NCBI GenBank assembly: GCA_019459455.1
Contig: JAIBEX010000009.1
Location: 62,001-126,000 of the forward strand
Origin: Weeksellaceae bacterium
Lineage (GTDB): Bacteria > Bacteroidota > Bacteroidia > Flavobacteriales > Weeksellaceae
Reading direction: 5' to 3'
DNA length: 64,000 nt
A program made the translations under genes and the position numbers. Below the pieces are notes generated by a model, which saw nothing but the letters and a program-made list of their open reading frames with translations, was not told the origin of the DNA and ran no database searches. Shown piece after piece: positions 53,572 through 62,620 of the stretch. Numbering within the stretch: position 1 is the first letter of the stretch; each line of letters opens with the position of its first letter.

Positions 53572-55338
53572 TTAGTACGTACGAAGAACGTGCCCCGTGC
53601 CTGTTATTGTTCGCAGAACAGCAGGTGACACCGAGGTATCCATATAGGTTCCGCTTAATGTAAAGTCTACATACGTTCCCACTGGTCCCCAGTTGTTTAC
53701 CTGAAAAGTTAAATTATTTCCTGGTAGATTAGCATCCACAGAAATTCCGGCGTATCCAGGGGTTGGGGAAGCTGCGGGAAGCCCTAAACTAAAATTAGAG
53801 TTTAAAACCATTCCTGTATATAAAATGGCGTTTGGATAAGCAAACGAAAAATAATTTAAACCCTGAGAATAAATAAAAGTGCCATTCGGAGACCAAGAAG
53901 CTATTAAATTTCCCTGGCATACTATTGGGGTTTGACTGTCAATTTGATAAGATATAAATTCGGTGACAGGATTACATGTTATCAAAATACCAACATTTGT
54001 TGTTGGAGGCGTAGCAGTGAAAATTACGGTAGGACTCTGTTGAGAATTGGTGAAGTCATAACCTGTTAACTGAAACTGAGCGCCGGGGTTACATGGAAGT
54101 GCTGTTGCCACACTGAAACTACCGCCCGTTACTAATTGTAAATTAGGATTAATAAATCCATAATTTGGTGAAGACAATGAAACCATTCCGTCGGTAACAT
54201 CATTCCCGCTGCAGTCTTTTAGTGTACCTTCCACTATTACTGCATTCGGTGTAGAAACCGTTGCAGAAAAAGTATTGCTGGATCCGGGGGCAAAAGGGCC
54301 AATATTTTGGGAATGAAGAACAGTATGGCACAAATCGGTTATTTGGTAAACCAGCGGCTGATTAGCCGGAACAAATCCAGCAGCCACTCCCATGTTGTCG
54401 GTTGCAACCGCGTGAGATGAATTAATAACCACGAGAAGTCCGGCGAACGGTTGGTTTGCAGGTGTTTGAACAGTTACGGAAAGAGTAGCCAGTGGATCAG
54501 GATAGGACAAATGCCACCACGAAAAATGTGAAACTTGAGCTATATAAAAATTACCGCTTTTAGTGGCAGAGCCTTCCTGTTTCCAGATTCCCATCTCTTC
54601 ATCAAAGGACCATAGAGGAATCACAGCAGGTGCAGTTGAAGCCTGTGTTGCGTCCATTGGTATAGTGATCTCGGCTGGTTGTCCGGTAGCAAGCTGCAGT
54701 TGCTGCCCCGCGCTTCCGGTAAGCTGCACGTGAATCATACCGTAACTATGCAATGCAAGTGGGTTTCCTACCGTATCAGCACCAACAATATTTCCAGGTC
54801 CGGTTTCATTATAGTAAGTGTCTGAGGGTTTCAGATGGAATAATGCCACATTTACATTCCCCGAATAGGCATTTCCGTTTGCATCCTTAAAACTTCCTCC
54901 AAATTTCAATTTGGCTCCATTAGGCAGCGATACAGTGGAAGGACTTCCCGTTACAACTGTTGCAGTTGTAGTCGCAGGAATCATCATCACATTTATTCTG
55001 TTATTACCGGGGGTCGCAATTAATACTTCGGAGGCATCTATATAGCCGGACTTTTTAACCTTAACATATACAAATTTCTCTTTCACTGAAATATTCTTCA
55101 ATAAAAAGAATCCTTGGTTATTTGTTTGGCCAGTTGATGGTCCAATAGATACCACAGCTCCTGAAACTGCATTGCCCGACCGGTCTTTAACAGATCCATA
55201 AAAATTTCGGCTGACAGTATTTCCATAATCGTAATTGAAAATTGTTTTGGGGCTAGAGTCCTCCATCAATCCGTCCGATCCTACACAACTGTTCAGAAAG
55301 AAAAATAGAATAAGTAACAGGAAATAGAAATTTTTCAT
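53572..55338 (-). CDS. Large surface lipoprotein with carboxypeptidase-regulatory-like domain
   Basis: 588-residue lipoprotein: type II signal peptide with lipobox LNSC (Cys18), then a CarboxypepD_reg-like beta domain (about 45-115: VKDRSGNAVSGAVVSIGPST, TNNQGFFLL) and further beta-sandwich regions. GTLKDCSGNDVTDGMVSL (about 371-388) looks like a second, similar module. Thr, Ser, Asn, Pro and Gly dominate. A ZU5-like segment may lie at about 130-260 (VSLPNGAKLKFGGSFKD; LWSFDEEMGIWKQEGSA). Probably exposed on the outer membrane; role unknown. No SusC/D partner. It is the only gene of its unit. Confidence 0.78.
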   Translation of the reverse strand: MKNFYFLLLILFFFLNSCVGSDGLMEDSSPKTIFNYDYGNTVSRNFYGSVKDRSGNAVSGAVVSIGPSTGQTNNQGFFLLKNISVKEKFVYVKVKKSGYIDASEVLIATPGNNRINVMMIPATTTATVVTGSPSTVSLPNGAKLKFGGSFKDANGNAYSGNVNVALFHLKPSDTYYNETGPGNIVGADTVGNPLALHSYGMIHVQLTGSAGQQLQLATGQPAEITIPMDATQASTAPAVIPLWSFDEEMGIWKQEGSATKSGNFYIAQVSHFSWWHLSYPDPLATLSVTVQTPANQPFAGLLVVINSSHAVATDNMGVAAGFVPANQPLVYQITDLCHTVLHSQNIGPFAPGSSNTFSATVSTPNAVIVEGTLKDCSGNDVTDGMVSLSSPNYGFINPNLQLVTGGSFSVATALPCNPGAQFQLTGYDFTNSQQSPTVIFTATPPTTNVGILITCNPVTEFISYQIDSQTPIVCQGNLIASWSPNGTFIYSQGLNYFSFAYPNAILYTGMVLNSNFSLGLPAASPTPGYAGISVDANLPGNNLTFQVNNWGPVGTYVDFTLSGTYMDTSVSPAVLRTITGTGHVLRTY

Positions 55339-55583
55339 AATATCCGTTTTTTTGTTTACCTAAAGGTACCACTATTTTTGGAATTGAATAAAGCTTGAAT
55401 TAAGAACGGGCAGAAATTTCTGCTCATTTTTTTCGCTAACGGTGTAACAAACAGGTCACCTTTACTGTCTAATTAGCCAACAGAGAATTTTTTTGAAAAA
55501 TTTGTAAATTGATAATCAGTACGTTGAAGCTCCGAATGAATTAGTTTTACTACTTTGTATTGCATATTACTAAAACATTACCA

Positions 55584-55591
55584 TATCTTTG
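55584..55591 (+). promoter_or_regulatory. -7 promoter box of the outer-membrane receptor gene
   Basis: TATCTTTG, exact TAnnTTTG; TTG at 55560-55562 lies 21 nt before it. Predicted start about 55597 gives an unusually long leader of about 135 nt for this window. The rest of the 393-bp gap (55339-55731) has nothing I recognise. Confidence 0.55.
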
Positions 55592-55731
55592 CAAAGTATA
55601 TTAATAACTAAAACTAATAACCAAGTATAAAACTATAACCGGAAGAAAAGAAAGAAGCTTGAAAACCGATAACCACACTTCTTAAACTGATGACCTGCTT
55701 CTTTCTTCTTCTTTTTTTAAAAAAATCAATC

Positions 55732-57927
55732 ATGAAAAAACTAATCATTTCCATTTCACTTCTTACCGGCACTGTTGCATTTGCGCAGGAAAAATACAGA
55801 GCCGACTCAACTAAGGTCCAGGAAATAAAGGAGGTCACCATGACCAAAAAAGTATTCAAAAAGGAATCGGACCGCTTTGTCTACGATGTTTCCGCATCGC
55901 CGGTAGCCAAAGGCAGTACCGCATTCGGAATCCTGAAGGAAACCCCTCTGGTTTCATCAACGGACGACAAATCACTGAAGGTTCTGGGGAAATCCAATGC
56001 CGTGATTTACATGAACGGCCGCAAAACCAGTATGAATGCAGAGGCCATCATCGAACTTCTTAAAAATACGCCCGCGGAAAACATCAGCAAAATTGAAGTC
56101 ATTACGGTTCCCGGCAGTGAATATAACGTGGAATCGTCCGACGCCGTGATCAACATTATTCTGAAGAAAAAACTGGATGATGGAGTAAACGGAAATTTCA
56201 GGGCCAGCAACCATCAGGACTATTACAACCACCAGTCTACAGCCCTTTCACTTAACGCGAGGAAAAATAAACTGGGAATTTCGACAAGCATTAACGGCTC
56301 CAACTGGCAAAACCGGCAGCAGTATCTGCTTAAAAACGGGACCGCTTCCAGCCTGAATACATCCGAAGGTCCAATCTCGGATCCCAACCTGAACCTGGGA
56401 GGCTACCTGAATGTGGATTATGCCCTTACCGAGCGGCAGAACATCGCGGTGAGCTGGAATTCCTGGGCCAACAGGAGTTATGATTCCAGGGGTGAGCTCT
56501 TCAATACCTTATCCCTGCCCTCCGGCCTGTCGTATAATAAAACCGAGAATCTGGAAGATGCACGTTCTTACAACAATTCGGTGAACCTTAATTACGAAAT
56601 AAAGATGGACTCACTGGGTAGTAAACTAAATATGAATGTGGCCTATCTGAATTATAAAAGGTTTCAGAAAAGCACGAACTCCACTTTCAATTCCAACCTG
56701 CTGCAGGAGACCCTGGATCTGACCCGGCGGTTTAACCAGAGGGCACCTCAGCTGATTGACAATTACGCTGCCACGGCAGATTATCTCAAGAAGTTTAAAA
56801 ATGATTTTACGGTTTCTGTGGGTGGAAATTTCAGTAAGACCGATACAGACAACGATACTTATTTTGAGAATCTGGATATCCCATCCGCAACTTTCATAAA
56901 AGATGATAACCAGTCCAACCATTTTGTATATAATGAAGAGATTACGGGTGTCTATGCAACACTGGAGAAGAAATTCGGTCCGAAGTTCTCCGGAAAGATA
57001 GGCACAAGATTTGAAAACACCCATTCCTTTGGCGAAATTCTGGATACGGACATCAATGTGAAGCGTGACTACAGCAATATCCTTCCTTATGCCAGTTTCA
57101 GCTACGATATCAATGACAAAAACAACATTTCCTATTCCTTTTCCAGTAGGATAAGAAGACCCTCCTTTTGGGAAATCAATCCGGTAAGGACTTATATCAC
57201 GCCCACCAATTATATTCAGAACAACCCGTTCGTTAAGGCGTCAGAAGTGTATAACAACAACTTCACGTATATGTTCAAACAGTCGTATTTCTTTATAGTG
57301 AGCCACAGCCTGTCAAAGGATGATTATTCGCAGATTCCGCTGCAGAACGACAATGAACTTCGGTATATCCGGACCAATTATGGCGACAAGACGGAGTTCT
57401 CTGCAATGATTGGCACCCAGAAGTCTTACTTTAACAACATACTCACCACCAATACGAACATCGGTTTACAGATTAACCGCATTGATGCCTATCTGGACCA
57501 TGATCCTATAACCGGCGACCAGTTCTCCCCTTTTGTAATTGATACCAACACGAAATCGCTGCTTATACAGACCCACAACAACATCAGGCTCTCCTCCAAA
57601 AAAGACTGGTTTCTTGGCGTAAACTACTGGTATGTGGGACCGCAGATCATCAACATTGGTACCCTTCAACCCCTTTCTAGTCTGGATGTAAGTGTGAAAA
57701 AGATCTGGAATGAATGGACCTTCAACCTGGAAGCAACTGATTTACTCCGCACCAACGTGGTAAAGTTGGACGACACCCAAAGCAACGGAAATTACAATTA
57801 TGTAAAGAACGACCAGTTCAGGCGGGGAGTACAGTTTTCGGTGACCTATAGTTTTGGAAATAAAAAGCTGAAAAACCTAAGACAGATCGATGATGCGAGT
57901 AAAGATGCAAAATCAAGAACGAGATAA
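55732..57927 (+). CDS. Outer-membrane beta-barrel receptor (TonB-dependent-like)
   Basis: 731 residues: signal peptide (VAFA-QE), a plug-like domain (about 50-170) with KGSTAFGILKETPLVSST, YMNGRKTSMNAEAIIELLKN, ISKIEVITVPGSEYNVES and AVINIILKKKL, then a long beta-barrel whose last strands end QFSVTYSFGNKKLKN. This is the outer_membrane beta-barrel / TonB-dependent receptor layout of Bacteroidota; there is no N-terminal carboxypeptidase-regulatory domain and no SusD gene beside it. I start at MKKLIISISLL; an ATG 14 codons earlier gives no better signal peptide. Substrate unknown. Confidence 0.87.
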   Translation: MKKLIISISLLTGTVAFAQEKYRADSTKVQEIKEVTMTKKVFKKESDRFVYDVSASPVAKGSTAFGILKETPLVSSTDDKSLKVLGKSNAVIYMNGRKTSMNAEAIIELLKNTPAENISKIEVITVPGSEYNVESSDAVINIILKKKLDDGVNGNFRASNHQDYYNHQSTALSLNARKNKLGISTSINGSNWQNRQQYLLKNGTASSLNTSEGPISDPNLNLGGYLNVDYALTERQNIAVSWNSWANRSYDSRGELFNTLSLPSGLSYNKTENLEDARSYNNSVNLNYEIKMDSLGSKLNMNVAYLNYKRFQKSTNSTFNSNLLQETLDLTRRFNQRAPQLIDNYAATADYLKKFKNDFTVSVGGNFSKTDTDNDTYFENLDIPSATFIKDDNQSNHFVYNEEITGVYATLEKKFGPKFSGKIGTRFENTHSFGEILDTDINVKRDYSNILPYASFSYDINDKNNISYSFSSRIRRPSFWEINPVRTYITPTNYIQNNPFVKASEVYNNNFTYMFKQSYFFIVSHSLSKDDYSQIPLQNDNELRYIRTNYGDKTEFSAMIGTQKSYFNNILTTNTNIGLQINRIDAYLDHDPITGDQFSPFVIDTNTKSLLIQTHNNIRLSSKKDWFLGVNYWYVGPQIINIGTLQPLSSLDVSVKKIWNEWTFNLEATDLLRTNVVKLDDTQSNGNYNYVKNDQFRRGVQFSVTYSFGNKKLKNLRQIDDASKDAKSRTR

Positions 57928-57959
57928 CACAAATCCACCATAACTAAGTTTAATTGCAA

Positions 57960-57990
57960 GGAAAATCCACAGCGCTGCAGTGGATTTTCC
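57960..57990. other. Hairpin after the receptor gene
   Basis: Perfect 11-bp stem GGAAAATCCAC / GTGGATTTTCC around a 9-nt loop, between the converging receptor and ctlX genes. Neither side has a T-tract, so it may be a processing or mRNA-stabilising hairpin, or a weak terminator. Confidence 0.55.
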
Positions 57991-58013
57991 GTTGTTGTTC
58001 AAAATGTAAATTT

Positions 58014-58937
58014 TTAGTTCTTAGGCAGGAAAATCTCAGCCAACATGCAACGTGCACTGCCTCCGCCGTTCGTTTCTATCGTACTGAGGTCCGATGATAT
58101 GATTTCGGAATAGTTCTCTATTTTTTGAATCTGCTCCGCGGTCAGGGACTTGCGGGCTGTCTCACTCATCACCAGAAAGGTTTTCCCTTCTGTGTTGCGC
58201 AACTGCAGCATATTTCCTGCAAACTGCTGCAGCTGGTCTTCGCTGATTTCAATCAGTTCCTTTTCGGTGGACTTAATGACTTCCTGCACCTTTTCGCGTT
58301 CCATCTCATCATCGATACAGTCCAGACAGATTACGACAAACTGGTCGGCAACGCACATCATGACATTGGTATGATAGATGGGCAGACGCTCCGACCCGGC
58401 ATTCTGGAAGCTGTGGAAAACCACAGGTTCAAAACCGTTCTCTGCGCAGAATTTCCTGAAAAGATCTTCATCCAAACGTAAGGAAACGGAGCCGTAGGCG
58501 ATTTTATAGTCATGGTCGAAGATCATGCTTCCCGTTCCCTCCAGGAATTTGTTTTCTACTTCAAAGTGGCTTACATCAACGACCTTCTTTATCTCAAATC
58601 CGTTGTCTTCTATTGTTTTCAGGATATCGTCGCGTCGTTCCACGCGTCTGTTCGGCGCAAACATAGGATACAGCACGACTTTTCCATCACCGTGGAAACT
58701 GACCCAGTTGTTTGGGAATATTGAATCGGGGGAATGCGGCTCCAGGGTATCCTTCACGGTAATCACATTGATGCCTTTGGACCTCAACTTTTCAGCAAAA
58801 GCATTAAACTCCTCCAGCGCTTTCTGCCGGGTTTCTTCATTCTGTGAGTCAACCTGAAAATAATTGTTTTCAGCCGTTTGCTCGTTGTAGCCAAAAGCGA
58901 TGGGCTCAATCATCAGTACCGTGTCCGTCGTTTGCAT
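58014..58937 (-). CDS. ctlX: Citrulline/arginine hydrolase CtlX-like
   Basis: 307-residue member of the guanidino-group-modifying superfamily, CtlX type. The N-terminus TVLMIEPIAFGYN, DTLEPHSPDSIFPNNWVSFH (about 66-85), FLEGTGSMIFDHDY (about 138-151) and the active-site GGGSARCMLAEIF with Cys297 are visible. CtlX is reported to hydrolyse citrulline to ornithine, CO2 and ammonia. I start at MQTTDTVL; a longer frame begins inside the promoter box. A paralogue of the same fold lies 1.8 kb away on the same strand. Confidence 0.88.
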   Translation of the reverse strand: MQTTDTVLMIEPIAFGYNEQTAENNYFQVDSQNEETRQKALEEFNAFAEKLRSKGINVITVKDTLEPHSPDSIFPNNWVSFHGDGKVVLYPMFAPNRRVERRDDILKTIEDNGFEIKKVVDVSHFEVENKFLEGTGSMIFDHDYKIAYGSVSLRLDEDLFRKFCAENGFEPVVFHSFQNAGSERLPIYHTNVMMCVADQFVVICLDCIDDEMEREKVQEVIKSTEKELIEISEDQLQQFAGNMLQLRNTEGKTFLVMSETARKSLTAEQIQKIENYSEIISSDLSTIETNGGGSARCMLAEIFLPKN

Positions 58938-58955
58938 CCTGCATGTAATTTTCCT

Positions 58956-58963
58956 CAAAAATA
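58956..58963 (-). promoter_or_regulatory. -7 promoter box of ctlX
   Basis: TATTTTTG on the minus strand, exact TAnnTTTG, 18 nt before the ATG at 58937. It excludes the upstream in-frame start at 58958. Confidence 0.55.
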
Positions 58964-59011
58964 GACAATATTTTTCGTAATTTTATAAGATCATGTTCAC
59001 ATTTCCACCCC

Positions 59012-59998
59012 ATGAGTAACCGCCGTAATTTCCTTAAAAAAGCCGGAGTTTTTTCCGCATTTTTTGCACTTAAACCTTTGGAGGCAGCAACACTTCTGCA
59101 GGAGAAACCACGGACTGTCCGTAAACCGGTGGTGCTGTCCACATGGAGCTTTGGGATCGCAGCAAATACCGGAGCATGGAAAATCCTGAGTACCGGCGGA
59201 CGGGCATTGGATGCTGTGGAACAGGGCGTACGGCTTGTTGAAGACAATCCTGAGGAAAGAAGCGTAGGCTATGGCGGCCGGCCGGACCGTGACGGAAGGG
59301 TGACGCTGGATGCGTGTATTATGGATGAAAAGGCCAATATCGGATCTGTAGCATTTTTGGAACACATTAAAAATCCAATCTCCGTGGCCCGGGCGGTGAT
59401 GGAAAAAACACCTCATGTGATGCTGGTAGGCGAAGGAGCACTTTCGTTTGCGCTTGCACAGGGCTTTCGGAAAACCAACCTGCTGACTGAGGAAAGTGAA
59501 AAAGAATGGCGGGAATGGCTGAAAAAAACAGACTACCGTCCACCGGTGAACATAGAAAACCATGATACGGTCGGCATGATCGCAATTGATTCGCTGGGAA
59601 ACCTGTCCGGGGCGTGCACAACGTCCGGGTTGGCTTACAAAATGCACGGCCGTGTTGGCGATTCCCCCATCATTGGTGCCGGTCTTTTTGTAGACAATGA
59701 AGTGGGCGCTGCAACTGCGACCGGTCATGGCGAAGAGGTTATCCGGACCTGTGGCTCCCATTTGGTTGTTGAAATGATGAGAAATGGATTTACTCCGCAA
59801 AAAGCCTGCGAGGAGGCAGTCAAAAGGATTCACAGAAACCTCGTGAACCAAAAAAGGAATATCCAGGATATCCAAATCGGCTTCATCGCGCTGAATAAAA
59901 ATGGCGAAAGTGGTGCCTATTGCCTTCAGAAAGGATTTAATTACGCCCTGCATGACCAGAATGGGAATACCTTAATTGATGCTTCGGCACTGATTTAA
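59012..59998 (+). CDS. aspG: Glycosylasparaginase (N4-(beta-N-acetylglucosaminyl)-L-asparaginase)
   Basis: 328-residue Ntn-hydrolase that cuts the GlcNAc-Asn bond left when N-glycoproteins are degraded. A twin-arginine-like signal (NRRNFLKKAGVFSAFFAL) suggests export through Tat. The precursor self-cleaves before the nucleophilic Thr: IENHDTVGMIAID, Asp185/Thr186. LSGACTTSGLAYKMHGRVGD and GAATATGHGEEVIRTCGSH follow as in the Flavobacterium meningosepticum enzyme. Length is right for an uncleaved precursor. It precedes cutC by 42 nt and both are probably co-transcribed. A one-mismatch -7 box lies about 25 nt upstream. Confidence 0.95.
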   Translation: MSNRRNFLKKAGVFSAFFALKPLEAATLLQEKPRTVRKPVVLSTWSFGIAANTGAWKILSTGGRALDAVEQGVRLVEDNPEERSVGYGGRPDRDGRVTLDACIMDEKANIGSVAFLEHIKNPISVARAVMEKTPHVMLVGEGALSFALAQGFRKTNLLTEESEKEWREWLKKTDYRPPVNIENHDTVGMIAIDSLGNLSGACTTSGLAYKMHGRVGDSPIIGAGLFVDNEVGAATATGHGEEVIRTCGSHLVVEMMRNGFTPQKACEEAVKRIHRNLVNQKRNIQDIQIGFIALNKNGESGAYCLQKGFNYALHDQNGNTLIDASALI

Positions 59999-60040
59999 AT
60001 CAAAAAAAAATTAAAACAATTCATTTAATCAATACCTGAT

Positions 60041-60703
60041 ATGCTTGAAATAGCCTGCTTTGAAATCACCTCCGCCGAAACCGCCCTGCGCTCCGTGGCT
60101 GACCGTATTGAATTCTGTTCCGACCAACATCTTGGTGGGATGACCCCTGGCATTGAGGAGTTCCGGTATTTGAAATCGGTCTACAGAAAACCCATCTATG
60201 TCATGATTCGTCCCGTGGGTGGAGGTTTTTTCTACTCCGAAACAGAATTCCACGAGATGAAAAGAAGTTTGCAGGAATTTAAGGATTCCGGTGCCGACGG
60301 ATTTGTCTTTGGTAACCTGAAAGCAGGGAATACGGTGGATTTGGAGCGTAATAAAGAGCTGGTAGACCTTGCGGCGGGTGTGCCCTGCACCTTTCACCGC
60401 GCGGTGGACCGCACTCCGGATTTGGATGCTTCAGTACAGGACCTCATCCGTCTCGGATTCAGCGGTGTACTCACTTCAGGCGGAAAACAAACAGCTTTGG
60501 AAGGAAAAGAAGTCCTCAAAGAACTTGTTGCTTCCTATTCGCACCGGATCGAAATTCTTATAGGTGGTGGTGTCCGGTCGGAAAACATTGCGGAACTGCA
60601 AAAGGTCACTGGCGGAACACATTTTCATTCGTCGGCTATTCCGCAGTACGAAATCTTCAATAGTGAGGACGAGATCAAAAAAATTCAGATGGGAATACGA
60701 TAA
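60041..60703 (+). CDS. cutC: CutC family TIM-barrel protein
   Basis: 220 residues, CutC family. MLEIACFEITSAETALRS, FCSDQHLGGMTPGIEEFRY, IYVMIRPVGGGFFYSETE, GADGFVFGNL, CTFHRAVDRTPD, VLTSGGKQTALEGKEVLKEL and ILIGGGVRSENI are the usual strand-end motifs of this small TIM barrel. The name comes from copper tolerance in E. coli, a role that has been questioned. Here it follows glycosylasparaginase, which hints at sugar or glycan metabolism (inference). It converges with the amidinotransferase-fold gene, 15 nt between stops. Confidence 0.92.
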   Translation: MLEIACFEITSAETALRSVADRIEFCSDQHLGGMTPGIEEFRYLKSVYRKPIYVMIRPVGGGFFYSETEFHEMKRSLQEFKDSGADGFVFGNLKAGNTVDLERNKELVDLAAGVPCTFHRAVDRTPDLDASVQDLIRLGFSGVLTSGGKQTALEGKEVLKELVASYSHRIEILIGGGVRSENIAELQKVTGGTHFHSSAIPQYEIFNSEDEIKKIQMGIR

Positions 60704-60718
60704 TTTAACCGTTTCATC

Positions 60719-61633
60719 TTATTCCCTGACCAGGGGCAGTGTAGAACATCTTAAGAGTCCGCCCATCTTGGAAATTTCGCGGTAGGGAATTTCTTCCACC
60801 GTCATTCCCCATTCATCCCGCAGGAAACTGTTCATTCTGGTAAATGATCCGTCGGAAACTACAATTTCAGGGGATATGGAGAATATGTTCGGGTTCATTT
60901 CAAACATTTCCTGTTCGGTAACGTGGAAACAGTTTTCCTCCCCAAAAATGTCGAGGAGCAGGCGGTAATCACTTTCATCTACAAAACCATCCCTGTAAAT
61001 GATGCATTTGTCCTTTCCTACAGGATTGAAGGTGCAGTCCAGATGGAGAATGCCCCTGTAAGGGTCGGTATCATTCTTTTTAAGCTCCAGGTCAATAATC
61101 CTTTTCTTAGGAAAATATTCTTTCAGGATTTCAATGGCGTATTCGTTGGTTCTGGCGGTCTTGAAACTGCGGTAATCCTCTGAGAAGCAGGTCCCAATAA
61201 AGATAAAATCATCCCACACAATCACGTCCCCGCCCTCAATATGAGCAGTGTCCGGCAGGTTAATGATTTTCTTCCAGCCCACCCGCGCAAATATTTTGCG
61301 GTACGCATCCTGTTCGTCGTAGCGATCCTGGATAATATTGGAAATAATCATCTTGTCTTCGATCACAAAAGCGACATCCCTGGCAAAAACCTGGTTATAA
61401 TCTTCAATAAGATGCGGGCGAAAGACTTCAACGCCGTGTTTTTTAAGCACTTTTTCGAATTCGTTCATCTCATGCACGATATCCTCCTCCTTCGGATAGA
61501 TGCCGTTTTTAATGGAATGGTAGGATTTTGCATCGAAGCTGTCCTCCAGCGAATGAGCAGGACCCATGGAGTTGGGCAGGCCCAGCACCACCGATTTTAA
61601 AAGTCCCGTTTCGTTGTTGATGTTTAACTTCAT
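60719..61633 (-). CDS. DDAH/arginine-deiminase-type amidinohydrolase
   Basis: 304-residue protein of the same superfamily as CtlX. Motifs: GHxE-type HIEGGDVIVWDDFIFIG (about 132-148; Glu and Asp), ILHLDCTFNPVGKDK (catalytic His, about 200) and KMGGLLRCSTLPLV with Cys296 near the C-terminus. It may hydrolyse dimethylarginine, arginine or a related compound; the motifs alone do not decide. I start at MKLNINNETGLLKSVVLG, supported by a -7 box 16 nt upstream that lies inside the longer frame. Together with ctlX it points to guanidino-compound breakdown. Confidence 0.85.
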   Translation of the reverse strand: MKLNINNETGLLKSVVLGLPNSMGPAHSLEDSFDAKSYHSIKNGIYPKEEDIVHEMNEFEKVLKKHGVEVFRPHLIEDYNQVFARDVAFVIEDKMIISNIIQDRYDEQDAYRKIFARVGWKKIINLPDTAHIEGGDVIVWDDFIFIGTCFSEDYRSFKTARTNEYAIEILKEYFPKKRIIDLELKKNDTDPYRGILHLDCTFNPVGKDKCIIYRDGFVDESDYRLLLDIFGEENCFHVTEQEMFEMNPNIFSISPEIVVSDGSFTRMNSFLRDEWGMTVEEIPYREISKMGGLLRCSTLPLVRE

Positions 61634-61649
61634 AAAAAGTACCTTGTTA

Positions 61650-61657
61650 CAAATATA
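61650..61657 (-). promoter_or_regulatory. -7 promoter box of the amidinohydrolase gene
   Basis: TATATTTG on the minus strand, exact TAnnTTTG, 16 nt before the ATG at 61633. Confidence 0.55.
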
Positions 61658-61732
61658 GACAAACCGTGCAGATGGGAAAAAATTTTGGTTAAATTTATCT
61701 GGTAAAAAGTCGAATACAGCCAATCTTATACA

Positions 61733-61751
61733 AATAACTTAATAAGTTATT
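61733..61751. promoter_or_regulatory. Operator-like palindrome between divergent genes
   Basis: AATAACTTA-A-TAAGTTATT, perfect 9-nt arms with a one-base centre. Its right arm overlaps a -7-like TTATTTTG (61747-61754) that could serve the DUF1801 gene. A bound regulator would cover that promoter. No regulator gene is nearby. Confidence 0.35.
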
Positions 61752-61835
61752 TTGGATTATCCGCATCTGTAAAAACTAAAATGTTTTTTATTTTATTTTT
61801 ATTTGAATCAGCATTTTGAGAATAATTCTACTGAA

Positions 61836-62228
61836 ATGAATACAGTAATACTCGAATACCACAACAGACAAGCACCAGCCGATCAACCGATCTGCGGCCG
61901 GTTGGCTGAACTTATTGAAGAAACGCTTTTGAATTCCGAAAGCAAAGTATGGCACGGCCATCCCGTTTGGTTTCTGGACGGCAACCCCATTGTAGGTTAC
62001 AGCAGACAGAAGGCAGGAATCCGACTTATGTTCTGGAGCGGCGCGGACTTCGGAGAGGAAGCATTGAATGTTAGAGGGGAAAAGTTCCGGGATGCTTCTG
62101 TTTTTTACAAGGAGGTTACTGAGATAGATGCGACTGACCTTAAACGCTGGCTGGAAAAATCGGTGGAGATCCAATGGGACTATAAAAACATCGTTAAAAG
62201 AAAAGGGAAGTTGGAACGTTTAAAATAA
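61836..62228 (+). CDS. DUF1801 domain protein
   Basis: 130-residue YdhG/DUF1801-like protein. LAELIEETLLNSESKVWHGH (about 22-41) with the conserved WHGHPVWFLDGNPIVGYS run and AGIRLMFWSGADFGEEAL fit the family, whose function is unknown (a fold related to frataxin-like YdhG has been described). I start at ATG 61836, preceded by an in-frame TTG. First in a plus-strand run with DUF2200 (22 nt on) and a small membrane protein. Confidence 0.83.
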   Translation: MNTVILEYHNRQAPADQPICGRLAELIEETLLNSESKVWHGHPVWFLDGNPIVGYSRQKAGIRLMFWSGADFGEEALNVRGEKFRDASVFYKEVTEIDATDLKRWLEKSVEIQWDYKNIVKRKGKLERLK

Positions 62229-62250
62229 TGGTAAGATTAAATAATAACTC

Positions 62251-62613
62251 ATGAAAAGTACAGCGAGTCACGACGAACGTATTGAAAAAATGACTTTTGC
62301 TTCCGTCTATCCGCACTACATTACGAAAGTGGAGAAAAAAGGGAGGACTATAAATGAACTGCAGGAGATCATCTGCTGGCTAACCGGTTTTGATGAAAAG
62401 CACCTTCAGAAGCATATTGAGGAAAAATCCACTTTTAAGCAATTCTTCGCCGATTCGGAAATAAACCCTAAGGCGGCACTTATCACAGGAGTCATTTGCG
62501 GCTACCGTGTGGAAGAAATCGAAAATCGCCTCACGCAACAGGTCCGGTATCTGGACAAACTGGTGGACGAACTGGCAAAAGGGCGGAAGATGGAGAAGAT
62601 TTTGCGTAAATAA
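62251..62613 (+). CDS. DUF2200 family protein
   Basis: 120-residue DUF2200 protein. [21 protein letters not shown] (in two parts, about 11-31), [15 protein letters not shown] and [25 protein letters not shown] (about 66-90, in two parts) are the family hallmarks; DUF2200 members occur singly in many bacteria with no known role. Mostly helical, no signal peptide. It lies 22 nt after DUF1801 and 7 nt before the next gene, so it is part of a small operon. Confidence 0.9.
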   Translation: MKSTASHDERIEKMTFASVYPHYITKVEKKGRTINELQEIICWLTGFDEKHLQKHIEEKSTFKQFFADSEINPKAALITGVICGYRVEEIENRLTQQVRYLDKLVDELAKGRKMEKILRK

Positions 62614-62620
62614 AGTGACA

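Noticed and set aside
58997-59953. 318-codon open frame on the minus strand inside aspG
   Set aside because: Antisense shadow of glycosylasparaginase; the plus-strand protein has its complete cleavage and active-site motifs.
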